From Cepaea nemoralis (lineage: Eukaryota > Mollusca > Gastropoda > Stylommatophora > Helicidae): a DNA stretch of 64,000 bases. The position numbers and the translations under genes were made by a program. Each line of letters opens with the position of its first letter. Position 1 is the first letter of the stretch. The notes under the pieces are model-generated. The model did no database searches. It was not told the DNA's origin and saw only the letters and a program-made list of their open reading frames with translations. Shown piece by piece: positions 40,766 through 52,765 of this stretch. Location: the NCBI GenBank assembly GCA_014155875.1, contig JACEFZ010017425.1:1291990-1355989 (forward strand), written 5' to 3'.

Positions 40766-41084
40766 GATTGATTGAGTGAGGAGCATTTTTGTCATATTCA
40801 GTGGCACAGAAACGGAGCATAATGGGGATTACCCGTTGCCGTAAAGTTGGAACAGCGACTAATGACTAATGACTAATTAAATCGGCATGAAGTTATGCCC
40901 TTCTGGCTACGAACTGGTCAAAACAGACTAAAATGTCGGTCCGAAGGTTAGCAGAGAAGACTCGTGGGAAAGAGATGCCATGTCACTGAATCAACAGACT
41001 TTATATATAAGTTATAACAATCGACTTAGCTGCAAAGTTCTTCTCTTGCTGAGGTTATATTATGTTGTTTTGTGGAGTTGAGTT
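40766..41084. other. No recognisable feature
   Basis: About 320 bp between LINE C copy 3 and LINE E1. Contains a short gactaatgactaat repeat near 40857 and nothing else I can support. Confidence 0.5.
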
Positions 41085-42271
41085 GAGTTAAGAACTGACA
41101 TCACTGCACTCAGGACATTCCCATACGTGTTCCGTCCCCTCGTTCAACAGACAGCGAGGAGCCATACTACTAATCGTTCCCACAGCTGATTTAAAGTTCT
41201 CCTGGTCTTCCCTCTTAGTTCTGAGATTCTTCCAGAAACCCTGCTGATCCCCGCAATCTCATTCTTTCCACATACGGGTTCTCAATCTGTTCCCCCACCT
41301 TCTCCACCTGGTCCCACAAGCGCACGACCTCCCCCCCCCCCTTTTCCATAGGCAATCTACCACCAAGAGGTGCATTCCCTGCCAGCCTATCAGCCTGTTC
41401 ATTCCCCAGCACCCCTGCATGGCCAAGGCAAAATATCTCACAATCTGTGACCTCTGAAGCGACGATAACCATTCCACACGAAACATCCCTTTCTCCACCT
41501 TACTAAGCATACTCTTTGAATCCGTAATGAATGCAATGTGTGTTGCAGCAGTCTCCTCTAATCAACGGAATGCCGCTGTTACTGCTTCCACCTCCATTCC
41601 CATGCTGGAGGTCGTAGTCTCATATGCCAGACTCTGCCTTTTAAAGACTCGTCTATTAGCCTTTGCAATAAAACCCCAGCCACTACGTCTGTTTCTCACC
41701 ACTGACCCATCGGTGTAGATGACTATGTCACCTTGATGTGTGTTGCTCTGGATCAGCTGTTGCACTTCAAACTCAGTGCGGCCCGCTGCCCATTCCCTGC
41801 ACTCACGACCCAGTGTTATTATTACATTGTGCCAGTCCGTCATGTCTTCCGGAACTTCAACCCACTCTTATTCACGATTGATGGTCTCCAGATCACACAC
41901 CTGAAGTATGGATATTTCTGCCTGTGCCATCCAGGACCTACCTCGTCTTAGTCTATGACCCTTGGCCATATCCATGGCTTCACGCAGGGGGTGATCCCTA
42001 TCTGCAACAACTCTCAGGTACCATTTGTTGGTAGCGCCAGGATATGCCTCGTGCATATAATTGGTGTGTCCTTTGTGCACCCCAGGATTAGCCGCAAGGC
42101 AACATTCTGTATGCACCCAAACCTTTCAAGCTGGCTCTTTGATACTGTCAGCAGCCCCAAACCATACTCAATGACAGAGATTATTAACTGCTCAAAGAGC
42201 ATGTAAAGCATCCTCTGATCTACCTCGATTGCAGCCATCGCGCTCAATGCTTTAAATCCCCTTAAAAACGT
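41085..42271 (-). mobile_element. LINE E1 with RNase H, fragment
   Basis: The minus strand encodes the end of a RNase H-bearing LINE: the RT tail (MLFEQLIISVIEYGLGLL near 42190), then RNase H with IYTDGSVVRNRRSGWG near 41720, EVEAVTAAF near 41570 and LGHAGVLGNEQADRLAG near 41400. A C-terminal HVWECPEC knuckle lies near 41120. Frames are broken. On its 5' side it runs straight into the (TCGG)n array. Confidence 0.8.
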
Positions 42272-42986
42272 GTCGGTCGGTCGGTCGGTCGGTCGGTCGG
42301 TCGGTCGGTCGGTCGGTCGGTCGGTCGGTCGGTCGGTCGGTCGGTCGGTCGGTCGGTCGGTCGGTCGGTCGGTCGGTCGGTCGGTCGGTCGGTCGGTCGG
42401 TCGGTCGGTCGGTCGGTCGGTCGGTCGGTCGGTCGGTCGGTCGGTCGGTCGGTCGGTCGGTCGGTCGGTCGGTCGGTCGGTCGGTCGGTCGGTCGGTCGG
42501 TCGGTCGGTCGGTCGGTCGGTCGGTCGGTCGGTCGGTCGGTCGGTCGGTCGGTCGGTCGGTCGGTCGGTCGGTCGGTCGGTCGGTCGGTCGGTCGGTCGG
42601 TCGGTCGGTCGGTCGGTCGGTCGGTCGGTCGGTCGGTCGGTCGGTCGGTCGGTCGGTCGGTCGGTCGGTCGGTCGGTCGGTCGGTCGGTCGGTCGGTCGG
42701 TCGGTCGGTCGGTCGGTCGGTCGGTCGGTCGGTCGGTCGGTCGGTCGGTCGGTCGGTCGGTCGGTCGGTCGGTCGGTCGGTCGGTCGGTCGGTCGGTCGG
42801 TCGGTCGGTCGGTCGGTCGGTCGGTCGGTCGGTCGGTCGGTCGGTCGGTCGGTCGGTCGGTCGGTCGGTCGGTCGGTCGGTCGGTCGGTCGGTCGGTCGG
42901 TCGGTCGGTCGGTCGGTCGGTCGGTCGGTCGGTCGGTCGGTCGGTCGGTCGGTCGGTCGGTCGGTCGGTCGGTCGGTCGGTCGGTC
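42272..42986. repeat. Pure (TCGG)n microsatellite, about 715 bp
   Basis: About 178 uninterrupted copies of TCGG, followed by short (GTCT)n and (ATCT)n to about 43037. The open frames through it (RSVG, PTDR) are artefacts. Perfect purity at this length suggests very recent expansion. Confidence 0.98.
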
Positions 42987-43289
42987 TGTGGTGTGTCTGT
43001 CTGTCTGTCTGTCCGTCTATCTATCCATCTATCTATCTTCTGTGAATTCACGCTTAACAATATGCCGGTTGGAGGAACGACGTCGGCCGGTACTATCCAC
43101 GTATCCATGGCATGAATGTTTACAAGGATGGCACACATTCCCTGATCCTGGTGTAGTAGCTAGGATGTCTAGCCTTCTCGGATAAAGGAAAGTAACTAGG
43201 AAGACCCACGCGTACTGTAAACATCTCTTGTCAGTTGGAAACGGAAAAGAGCAGACCGAACAGTTCATTGCCTGGGCTACATGTCAAAC

Positions 43290-44064
43290 GAGTAAGTCTG
43301 CTCACAAAGATGCAGATGACACAGTGTTCGTGGCGGGAAATGCAAACAATCTACAACAACTTTTAGATAGTGCAGTAACAGAGAGTGCAAACAGAAAAAA
43401 AAAAACCGCAATATCAAGAAAGCAGAAAAAGATATACACCAAAATTTGAGCTAACAATTGAAGGGAAAATACTTAACCAAGTTGATAAATGTAAATACCT
43501 AGGAGCAATATATAACATGATATGGAAGGTACACGGTTAAGAGCAGAATAGGTCAAGCAATAGCTGAATTTCAGAAAATGAAAAGTAGCTTACGCAATAA
43601 GTGGCTGTCATTGAATATAATAAAGAGAGTATTGAAGTATATAGAACATGTTTTGCAGTATGGCAGCGAATCATGTTACGTTAATAAACAAATTAGAAAA
43701 GGCTTGGAAGCAACATAGATGTGATTCCTGGACAAATGTTGCAAATATTTCGGATTGTAAGAAGTAACTAAATTGTGATTGTCTAGAAGAGACTAGTGAA
43801 ACAAGAACATTTTATACAAATATAAGAAAGACAAACAGCATTCTATGGTCATGTGATGAGAAGACAGGCATTGAGGAATATCGTGACAACTGGAAGCATA
43901 AATGGAGAAAAGAGGCAGAGGCAGACAAGAGAAATGTTACTGGATGGACAAATGGTTGCATGGAGGAATATTACCAGCAAAGTTGATACAGAACACCAAA
44001 ACCCGAGGTCTATGCAACGACACAAATGCCTGCGTCAGCTGGCAAGGCACATGATGATGATGAC
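43290..44064 (+). mobile_element. LINE C-like copy 4, RT and C-terminal end
   Basis: A decayed plus-strand copy: ADDTVFVAGNANNLQQLLDS near 43312, KCKYLGA near 43490, KRVLKYIEHVLQYGSES near 43625, and a tail reaching the short (ATG)n at 44051-44064. Many stops. More divergent from copy 3 than the other copies. Confidence 0.75.
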
Positions 44065-44282
44065 TCACAAAGACAATATTGATAGCACGTGTAATTCTGA
44101 TACACACACAAATCGACCGTAGCCAGCGTGCAGGGGTCGTGCATTGCGCTGAGATTCGTCTTGTCGAGTTTACGCGAGCAGTCTACAGCAGGTATGGATC
44201 TGATCGTGTGTAATGACAGTGATTCTCGAAAAGCAAACCAAAACATTAGCGATCAGGCAGTAAACAATACTGAGACCGAGCG

Positions 44283-44600
44283 ACAAGTTATACTGTGGTT
44301 GTAACAAACTATGGTGACTGTGTGACAAGTTATACTGTGGTTGTAACAAACTATGGTGACTGTGTGACAAGTTATACTGTGGTTATAACAATTTATTGTG
44401 ACTGTGTGACAGGTTATACCGTGGTTATAACAAATTATTGTGACTGTGTGACACGTTATACTGTGGTTATAACAAATTATTGTGACTGTGTGACAAGTCA
44501 TACTGTAGCTATAACAAACTATTGTTACAAGTGACTAGTTATTCCCTAGTCTAGGACAGAAAACAATTGTGACGGTGCTACAAGTGACTGGCTATAGTTC
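44283..44600. repeat. 42-bp minisatellite with unique flank, copy 1
   Basis: About six units of the type acaagttatactgtggttat aacaaa...gactgtgtg, followed by a flank (tgactagttattccctagtc and gtgacggtgctacaagtgac). The same array plus flank recurs at 46855-47085. Confidence 0.9.
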
Positions 44601-44612
44601 AAGTCTAGAAGA

Positions 44613-44740
44613 GGAAGCAATTCACATAGAAGAGGAAGCAATTCACATAGAAGAGGAAGCAATTCACATAGAAGAGGCAGCAATTCACATAGAAGAGGAA
44701 GCAATTCACATAGAAGAGGAAGCAATTCACATAGAAGTGA
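44613..44740. repeat. 21-bp tandem repeat, about six units
   Basis: Unit gaagaggaagcaattcacat plus a. Its 21-bp length keeps frame, and on the plus strand it reads EEEAIHI repeated. The surrounding 93-codon frame is otherwise unremarkable, so I do not call a gene. Confidence 0.85.
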
Positions 44741-44744
44741 CAGC

Positions 44745-46014
44745 AATGTCAATGTACATCCGGACAAAGGGGAAAAGTGCTTTCTCTCAGGGCCTTATTT
44801 CGTCTGGGTCCTTAGTAACTGGCCAGGAATCGAATGTGGTTATCATGTGATAGTTACAGACCGAGCACTGTGTGCTGCTCTTATCTAATGACATGAATGG
44901 CATTGCAAAGGAAGCATGTGAACCGGGCATCAGGCCGTGGTGAGCCAGAAATAGTGCATTTTGTTACCTACACGTACTAAATATTACAATAAATGATCAG
45001 GATTGACCTATTAATGAATGCGTGGTTCCTTGCATAGTTGAAGTTGTCCCCGTCTCACATGCTAGACCGAATTAAGGCAACGAAACGGGCCACATAGAAT
45101 TATGAGAATCTACACTCACCGTTCTGTTGTGTACAACACTTTGAAAACAACTGCCAGGAGAAGCTGAAGAGATGATTAACACTGTTCAATCACTATTCTG
45201 GAGCCGCATCATCAGGCTGCCCTTTATCTAAGTCTACAATTTGGCAAGCTTAATAAAAACCAATTATTCTATTTGCTGTGTTTTTATCATATGAGACGCA
45301 TGAGACTGACACAATAAAAAGTGGACGAATGTGATATTATACTTACATGACACGCTGCTTAAAGGTCACCAGCTTGACATGTTCCACGAGGCGTACAACT
45401 CAGTTTATCTCGACGTGAAGTAGATCGTGCTGACGCGAGCCTGTGTGTGCTGGTTTCTAGCGAAAGCGCTGACACTACAGCAACAACGCAGCGTGACAGT
45501 CTTCGTTCAGCTGGTTGGTAATAAATAATACGTTCAAACACTTGATCAGTCTGCCTTCTTGTCACGTGCAAGGTAAGTCTCATACGTTTCTGCATTTATT
45601 GTTGCAGCTGACATTTTTCAGTGTAGTTAATTTGTTTTCCAGTCAAGTAAACAATATATGTCACATGTAATATACTTTATGTTGTCGTGAACTACATATA
45701 CGCTTTCTCGTAGTTAATTTTTTGTTTTGTTTTGTTCGCAAATCCTTTACAGGAGGACATCGCTGCCAACATCAGCATCTTTCAGCTGATTGTTGCTTTC
45801 TTGGCAAGATTACGCTCAGTAGTTTGCCATTGCTTTCTGAGCGACCGGCTCACATACCCCGTAAGTTACCGACGCTGAGAGAACCGCTACCAATTCTCGC
45901 GCACGTCACGTTACTCACCCGAGTATCCGGAATTGCAAGGAAAATCGTGTAACGCCTTGACTAGGGAGACCGGCCATAGTTAATTAGAAAAATGAAAACA
46001 CAAACAATCATCAT
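44745..46014. other. Low-repeat stretch with splice-like signals
   Basis: The longest stretch here with little repeat. No protein similarity is recognised. Strong donor and acceptor matches at 45573, 45752 and 45861 are described separately. An (ATC)n run at 46006-46022 begins LINE C copy 5. Confidence 0.4.
45753..45860 (+). other. Candidate internal exon (108 bp)
   Basis: A T-rich tract ending CAAATCCTTTACAG at 45752 precedes it and GTAAGT follows at 45861. Upstream, CAAG followed by GTAAGT at 45573 could donate, giving a 180-bp intron. The segment is exactly 36 codons and open in more than one frame (one reads EDIAANISIFQLIVAF). No flanking coding exon or protein match is known to me, so it could be untranslated or chance. 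Confidence 0.25.
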
Positions 46015-46465
46015 CATCATCATGCTCCATGCCGGTAAGCGTGGGCGGTGATGTTTCACCATCTCACACGATCATCAGAGTCGTGCATCAGCTCTGTGCT
46101 TTTGTCTAGATTATGCAATGTGGCCAAGCCATCTAGATATTTACCTATCTGCCTTCCCCTGGTTCTTTCTCCCGCAATATTACGAGTTGTTACCAAGTTC
46201 TCCAGTTTATTTATTCTCACAAAGTGCGAAAACATCTTGACTGTCTACGCCTAATTTCTCTAATCATTTTACGGTTTGCATTTGTTTCTTGTAGGGCTTG
46301 CTCATTGGTTTTTCTGTCTGTTCATGGTATTCTTTGCATTTTTCACAGAAACAACATTTTCACTGCCATGATATGTTTTCCAACTTTTCTGACTATTGCC
46401 CACATTTCACATCACACAAGTGAAGGTTCTATATAGCACTTCAACGCTCTATTTCTCGTTGCAGA
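46015..46465 (-). mobile_element. LINE C copy 5, 3' end
   Basis: Minus-strand C-terminal tail of LINE C with an (ATG)n tail (seen as catcatcat at 46006-46022). It extends to the region of the LLYGCETW motif near 46430. Decayed. Confidence 0.75.
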
Positions 46466-46618
46466 GAGAGTTGAGCGCACGCATGTCATGTAACATGCTA
46501 TTCTATATTTTGTTGTGTATACTCATCTTTCATATCACTTTGAATGCCACTTGATTTAATCATGGGCAACATGAACACATGTACCTTACTGTAGAGTGAG
46601 TTAGTGAGTGAGTGAGCG

Positions 46619-46665
<47 letters not shown>

Positions 46666-47225
46666 GAGAGAGAGAGTGAATGTGTGTGTGTGTGTGTGTG
46701 TGTGTGCCTGTCTCGATGTGTGGGAGCATCACTATTTTTTTAAATTAAACAATGTATTTGTATAATTTTTTCTCCATTCTTTTTTTAAAAAACATTTGTG
46801 TGATATGCTCACGATAATCGTCAATGTATATGTGTGTGTAAAGTGTGGGAGTTTAAAGTTATGTTGTGGTTATAACAAACTATTGTGACTGTGTGACAAG
46901 TTACACTGTGGTTATAACAAATTATTGTGACTGTGTGACAAGTTATATTGTAGCTATAGCAAACTATTGTGACTGTGTGACAAGTTATACCGTGTCTATA
47001 ACAAACTATTGTTACAAGTGACTAGTTATTCTCTAGCCTAGGACAGAAAACAATTGTGACGGTGCTACAAATGACTGGCTATAGCATCACTATTTTTTTT
47101 ACGTTAAACAATGTATATTTATAATTGTTTCTCCATTTTTTAAACACTTGTGTGATATGCTCACAATAATCGTCAGTGTATGTATGTGTAAAGTGTGGGA
47201 GTGTAAAGTTATACAGTGGTTATAA

Positions 47226-47278
<53 letters not shown>

Positions 47279-48556
47279 GTGTGGGAGTTTGTTCATATTA
47301 GTTTCGGTGATTATGTCAGGCATCATGTAATGTCTAGATGTGAGGATGTTGTGTGGGTTAGTGTGGGTGTGTGTGTGTGTGTGTGTGTGGGGGGGGTATG
47401 TGCGGGGGTGTTGAGGATGTGTGTATGGGGATGTGAGCGTGGGTGGGGAGTGTGCGAGTGAGTGGGGATGTGTGTGTGGATGAGGGACGTGTGGGTGGGG
47501 GATGTGTGATTTGGGTGGGGATCTGTGGGTGGGGGTATGTGTTTGGTGGTTGTGGTGTGGGTGTTGGTGGTTAGTGGGATGTGCGGGTGTGGGTGGGTGG
47601 GAATGCGTGTGGGTGGGAATGTTTGTGGGTGTGTGCAGGTGGTGTGGGGGATGTGTGTATGGGTGGGGAATGTGTGTGTGGGTGGAGATATGTGTGTGGG
47701 TGTCGGTTGCGTGTATACGTGGGGATGTGTGGGTGTGTGGAGAGATGTGTGGGTAAGGGATATGTGTGGGGGTATGAGTGTGGGTGGATAATGTAAGGGT
47801 GGGTGTGGATGTGTGTGTGGATGAGGGACGTGTGGGAGTGGGGGATGTGTGTATGATTGGGGGTATGTATTTGGGGTGTGTGGGTGTTTGGTGGGTAGTG
47901 GGATGTGTGGGCGTGAGTGGGTGAGGATGTGTGAGTGGGTTTGTGTAGGTGGTGAGGGAGATGTGTATATGGTTGGGGTGTGTGTTGGTGGAGGATATGT
48001 ATGTGTGGGTGGGTGTGTGTGTGTGTGGGTGGCTGGGGAATTGTGGGTGGATGGGGGATGTATGTGTGTGTGGATGGGGTGTGTGTGGGTGGGGGATGCA
48101 TGTGTGTGGTGGGGTGTGTGTTGGTGGGGTATATATGTGGGTGGATGGGGGATGTGTGGGTTGGTGGAGAGATGTCTGGGTGGGGATGTTTGGGTGGGAA
48201 TGTGTGTTTGGGTGAGGAGATGTGTGTGTTTGGTGGGGATGTGTGTATGGGTTGGGATGTGTGGGTGGGTGGGTGGGGATGTGTGTGAGTGTATGGGTGG
48301 GAGTGTTGTCTGGTTGACTGGTGGGTGATTGGGTGTGTGTGTGGGTGGAGCATATGTGGGTGTGTGTGGGGTTGAGATAGGTGGGGGTTGTGTGTGTTGG
48401 TTGCTGCGGGATGTTTATTTGGGTGTCTGGATGTGGGTGGGTGCAGGATGTTTGTGTGGGCAGGTGCGGCATGTGTCGGTTGGCGGAGAGTGGATGTGTT
48501 AGTGTGTGTGTGTGTGGGGGGTGTGTGTGTATGCGAATGTGTGTGAGTGTGTGTGT
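46466..48556. repeat. Segmental duplication unit 1 with GTGGGTGGGG-rich tract
   Basis: Starts with a unique block (gagttgagcgcacgcatg to ttactgtagagtgag). Then come (GA)n/(GT)n at 46624-46706, a tandemly doubled block of about 350 bp holding the 42-bp minisatellite (46735-47085 and 47086-47230), (GT)n at 47227-47275, and a G-rich tract of about 1.2 kb at 47330-48525 built of tgtgggtgggg-like words. The 511-codon His/Pro/Thr frame on the other strand is compositional. Confidence 0.85.
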
Positions 48557-48900
48557 GTATGAAATAAGGAAGAGAGAGTTGAGGGCACGAATGCCATGCA
48601 ACATGCTACTCCATATTTGTTTGTGTATTCTCATCTCTCATATTATCATTTTGAATGCAACTTGATTTTATCATGTATAATATGACCATATGTACTTTAC
48701 TGTAGAGTGAGTGAGTGAGTGAGTGAATGAGTGAGTGAGTGAGTGAGTGAGTGAGTGAGTGAGTGAGTGAGTGAGTGAGTGAGTGAGTCAGTCAGTCAGT
48801 GAGTGAGTGAGTGAGTGAGTGAGTGAGTGAGTGACTGACTGAGTGAGTGAGTGAGTGAGTGAGTGTGAATGAGAGAGAGAGTGAGTGAATGTGAGAGTGA

Positions 48901-48945
<45 letters not shown>

Positions 48946-49890
48946 TATCACTATTTTTTACGTTACACAATGTATATGTAATCGGTAATCGACAGTGTAT
49001 GTGTGTGTAAAGTGTGGGAGTTTATTCATTTTAGTTTCAGTGATTATGTGAGGCATCATGTACGTGTCTAGATGTGAGGATGTGTGTGGGATGTGGCGGG
49101 GATGTGTGGTGGGGTTATTATGGGAATGTGGGGAGATGTTGTGTGGGTTGGGGATGTTTGTGTGGGTGGGGGGAATATGTGTGGGGGTGTGATGTATAGA
49201 TGGGGATATGATGTATGGATGGGGATATGTGGGTGGGGTATGTGTTTGGGTTGGTGGGAGTGTGGGTAGGTGGGGATATGTGGGTGAGTGTGCGGGGTGT
49301 GTTGGATGTGTGGTGGATGTGTGTATGCGTGGGCGATGTGTATGTGCATGGGAGATATGTGTGGGTGGGTCGGGGGATGTATGTGTGGGTGGTGGGGTGT
49401 GTGATGGTAGGATATGTGTGTAGGTGGATGGAGGATGTGTGGGTGGGGATGTGTGTATGTGTGGGGAGATGTGGGGTGATTGGGGGATGGGTGATTGGGT
49501 TATGAGTGGGTGGGTGGAGGATATGTGGGTTGATGAGTGTGTGTAGGTTGGGGGATGGGTGGGGATGTGTGCGTGAGTGGGTTGGTGTAGGGATTTGTAG
49601 GTTGGTTTTGTGTGTGTAAGATGTGTGGTTGTGGGATGTGTGTTTAGCTGGATGGTTGGGGGTGTGTGGGTGGGTGGTGGAGGATATGTGAGTGAGTGAT
49701 TGTGTGGGTTATGGGATGGGTGGGGGTGTGTGTGGGTGGGGAGATGTTTGTAGGTGGGGGATGTATGTGGGCGGGGGATGTGTGGACGAGGGATTACATG
49801 TACGTGTGCCTGGGGTTGTGTGTGTGTGGGTGGGAGGTGGATGTGTGCGGTGGAGGATGTGCAGGTGGGTGGCTGGTGTGTCTCATAACA
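48557..49890. repeat. Segmental duplication unit 2
   Basis: Repeats the order of unit 1: the unique block at 48565-48710, (GAGT)n at 48705-48870, (GT)n at 48905-48945, the catcactattttttacgtta block at 48946, and a G-rich tract at 49080-49880. The doubled 350-bp block and the minisatellite are absent here. Confidence 0.85.
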
Positions 49891-50723
49891 TGGTAATATG
49901 CATTGTTTATGTTTGCAACATTCATTTGACAATTTTTTTTTCTATGTGAATGCACCATCCACTATTGATGAACGAAAGATCAGTGATTGATTTTGTTCAT
50001 CAGAATGTTTTCAATCTTGGGAAAAACTATTTTCGCCACAGCGTTTCTTGTTATAATCTCTTCAAGGTATACCCCCCCCCCCCACCCCACCCCTTCTCCA
50101 ACTCAGATGTTATTACTGTTCTGAAATAGTTCTACCGATTCACTTATTTAAGAATATTCACATTTCCCCCAATTCTACAGCGTGGCATTTATTTCTTCTT
50201 AGTGACAGCCTTTATCTCTGCCTTATTAGAATTTAATTCTAACCCTAGTTGTTTATTGTGTAAAATACCTGCATCTACTAAATGTTGCAGATCGTATTCG
50301 TTGCTTCCAATCAATACTATATCTGCATATATAATATTGATATGTCCCCTAAAGGTGATTTCTCCTATCTCTTCTAAATTTCTGAAAATATTTTCACTGT
50401 ACAGGGAAAAGAGATCTGGAGACATAATGCATCTTTGTCGCACATCTCACTTAATATGCAGATATTGACCTACTCCATTATCAATCTTGATGTCAGCTTG
50501 TTATTTTAAATTCATGTTTTAATTATGTCTACGGTCTTTCCCATCAATCTGCAACCATCTTCATCACGTTGACATGTCTTATTTTATCGAAAGCCTTTGT
50601 TTAGTCAGTGAATCAAAGGTGTGGGTTTTTGCTTACTTCTGTAGAACGTTCAGTTGATGTTCTAAGCATATATACAACATTTACTGTTCCCCTGCCTTCT
50701 ATGAACACACATTGTTTTTCTCC

Positions 50724-51651
50724 TTCTTCTTCTTTCGTTCGCCTAAAATATGTTTATAACTGCAATGTTGTCTCTTGTATGAATCTAACAGTCTTTTTTA
50801 GTTCATTCAGCGGTCCATAGAGTTGTCTCTCTAGGCCAGAAGGTTCGCCTGGATATGTTGTAGTTTGGGCAATCCTGGAGTATGTGCTCTGCTGTCTGCG
50901 ACGCCAAACCACATGTGCACATGGCTGAGTCACCAATCTTGAATTTTGTATACTGTGGTTGCGTAATCTATTGTGTCCTGTTCTGAGGCGCAGAAGAATG
51001 ACCTGTTCTGGTCTGTCCATAACGTGGTAGTCGTCTTGAGTAAGGTTTGGTGGCCTTCTGACTGATTTGATCATTCTTTTTTTTTGGTGGTATGTAATAG
51101 GCACATCTGGTTGTTCTTCTTGTGCTCCTTCCTTAGCCAATCGATCAGCTCTGTCGTTTCCGGGGATTCCACAGTGGGATGGTATCCACTGTATGGTGAT
51201 CTTACGATGACTGCTAAGTTCAGAAAGCAGTGTCCTCAGAACTGGCAATTTCCCAGACAGGAGCGCCTCTATTACGGATTTTGCATCTGTCAATATCACC
51301 ACAGGTTGTGTACCATGGCTGGTATTTTGTAATTTCTCTGTGGCTATCTTGATTGCCTCAATTTCAGCATCATAATTATGGCAGTACTTTCCTGTTGGAA
51401 TTCTGGCCGTGTCTCTAGTATTATTTGGGTATTCTATATACACTCCCGCTCCTCCATTTCGAACAGCATTTTGTGCTGACCCATCTGTGTAGACTCGGAT
51501 CCAGAGGTCCTGTGGGTATTCGTCATCAAGGAAGCTGAGAGTGGCTGTTCTGAGCTGTACACTGTTCTGTTCTTCCTTGTCAAATATTCCTCTCACTTTT
51601 GACTGGATTTGTAGCGATATTCTATGTTCATCTTTCCACGGGGTTCTCCTA
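50724..51651 (-). mobile_element. LINE E2, 5'-truncated, inserted in LINE C copy 6
   Basis: 928 bp flanked by the 9-bp duplication TTTTTCTCC at 50715-50723 and 51652-51660. The 3' end, on the left, carries a short (GAA)n tail. It is the younger of the two nested elements. Confidence 0.9.
50754..51596 (-). pseudogene. LINE E2 RNase H and C-terminal region (partial)
   Basis: 280 codons without a stop. RNase H has VYTDGSAQNAVRNGG (Asp), YDAEIEAIKIA (Glu), LTDAKSVIEAL (Asp) and SHCGIPGNDRADRLAKEG (His, Asp), so all active-site residues are kept. The C-terminal RLRTGHNRLRNH and Cys-rich end are typical of jockey/I-type LINEs. RT and endonuclease are absent through 5' truncation, so it is a fragment despite the clean frame. 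Confidence 0.88.
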
Positions 51652-52765
51652 TTTTTCTCCTATTTCGGGTTGTATTTTCTTCCTAACTCTTTGCATGACG
51701 ATTCTTAGAAAAATCTTAGTGATATTATACTAATTGTTCGATGTTGTTCATATTCCAAGGCTCCTGATTTCTTCCGGATTGCAATAATTATAGAATTACA
51801 TAATTCAGGTGGTATATCTTCCAGTTTCATATATTGGGTTCTGCAATCTGGTGATCTGGTCTGTTCCTAAGGCAGTGATCATTTCTGTTATGATGTTGTC
51901 TGGACCCGGTATCTTGCCAGTTTTCATATGGTTAAGAGCTTTCTGAACTTCCATCTTCAAAATTGTTGGTCCTCCATTATTATTCCGAATATCATACTGT
52001 TCTTCTCTTGTATCGTCATAAAGGTCTTTCACGTAATCTGACCACGCATGTAAAATCTGACCTTTTTCTATTAGGATTTTGCCATCTTTCGTGTTTAGGC
52101 AACCCGTTGATGTATGTTTTCTATTATTGGTGATGTTATTAATTCTTTTGTGCATTAATTTAGTATTGCGGGTGTTGTGTTGGTTTTCAATTTCCCTGCA
52201 ATTTTCCTAAAGCCTTCTTTTGCCTCTTTACACAGTTTCCTAATTGTCATGTGAATCTCTTCATATTTGTCATGGTTATTATTGTTAATTCTTCTTATTT
52301 CCATGAGTTTTAAGATGTCTTCCGTCATCCATTTCTTACGTCCCATCATCTTCATTTTTGGGATAGTTGTTTGTGCAGCTTAGTTGACTGATTTCTTTAA
52401 TATTTCCCGTTGGTTGCTGATATCTTGAAATAATATTTCCATATTAGATAATGCATCAAATCTGTTCTTTACCCCTACGTTGAATTTATCTTTTATCTCC
52501 CCTTTCTTCAATTCACGTGGATCTAATCATGTGTTTCTTGGTGTATATTTGACTATCTTTAATTGTATATGCATAGTGCTTATGATTAATCTTTGATCGC
52601 TGTGGCAGTCTGATGTATAGCTTGGTATAGTTTTAGCGACTTTTAAGGCATTTCGAAATCTTCTGTTGATGAGAATGTATCAATTCGATTTCTGATCTTA
52701 TGGTCAGGACTCCGCCATGCCCATAATCACCTTGGGTGATGTTGATACCAGGTATTATTATCTTC

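Larger units (their letters stand above)
49985..52765 (-). mobile_element. LINE C copy 6, split by LINE E2
   Basis: RT C-terminal half at 49985-50723 (SPDLFSLYSENIFRNLEE near 50420, degenerate YAD active site near 50325). RT N-terminal part, linker and the end of APE lie at 51652-52765, stopping at the NTW motif. Broken by many indels. It lacks the start of APE and the 3' tail. Confidence 0.85.

Noticed and set aside
42014..43138. 374-codon Pro-Thr-Asp-Arg frame on the minus strand
   Set aside because: Pure (TCGG)n. Only its C-terminal part is real, and that belongs to LINE E1.
47099..48634. 511-codon His/Pro/Thr-rich frame
   Set aside because: Product of the C/A-rich complement of the GTGGG tracts. 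It lacks stops for compositional reasons.
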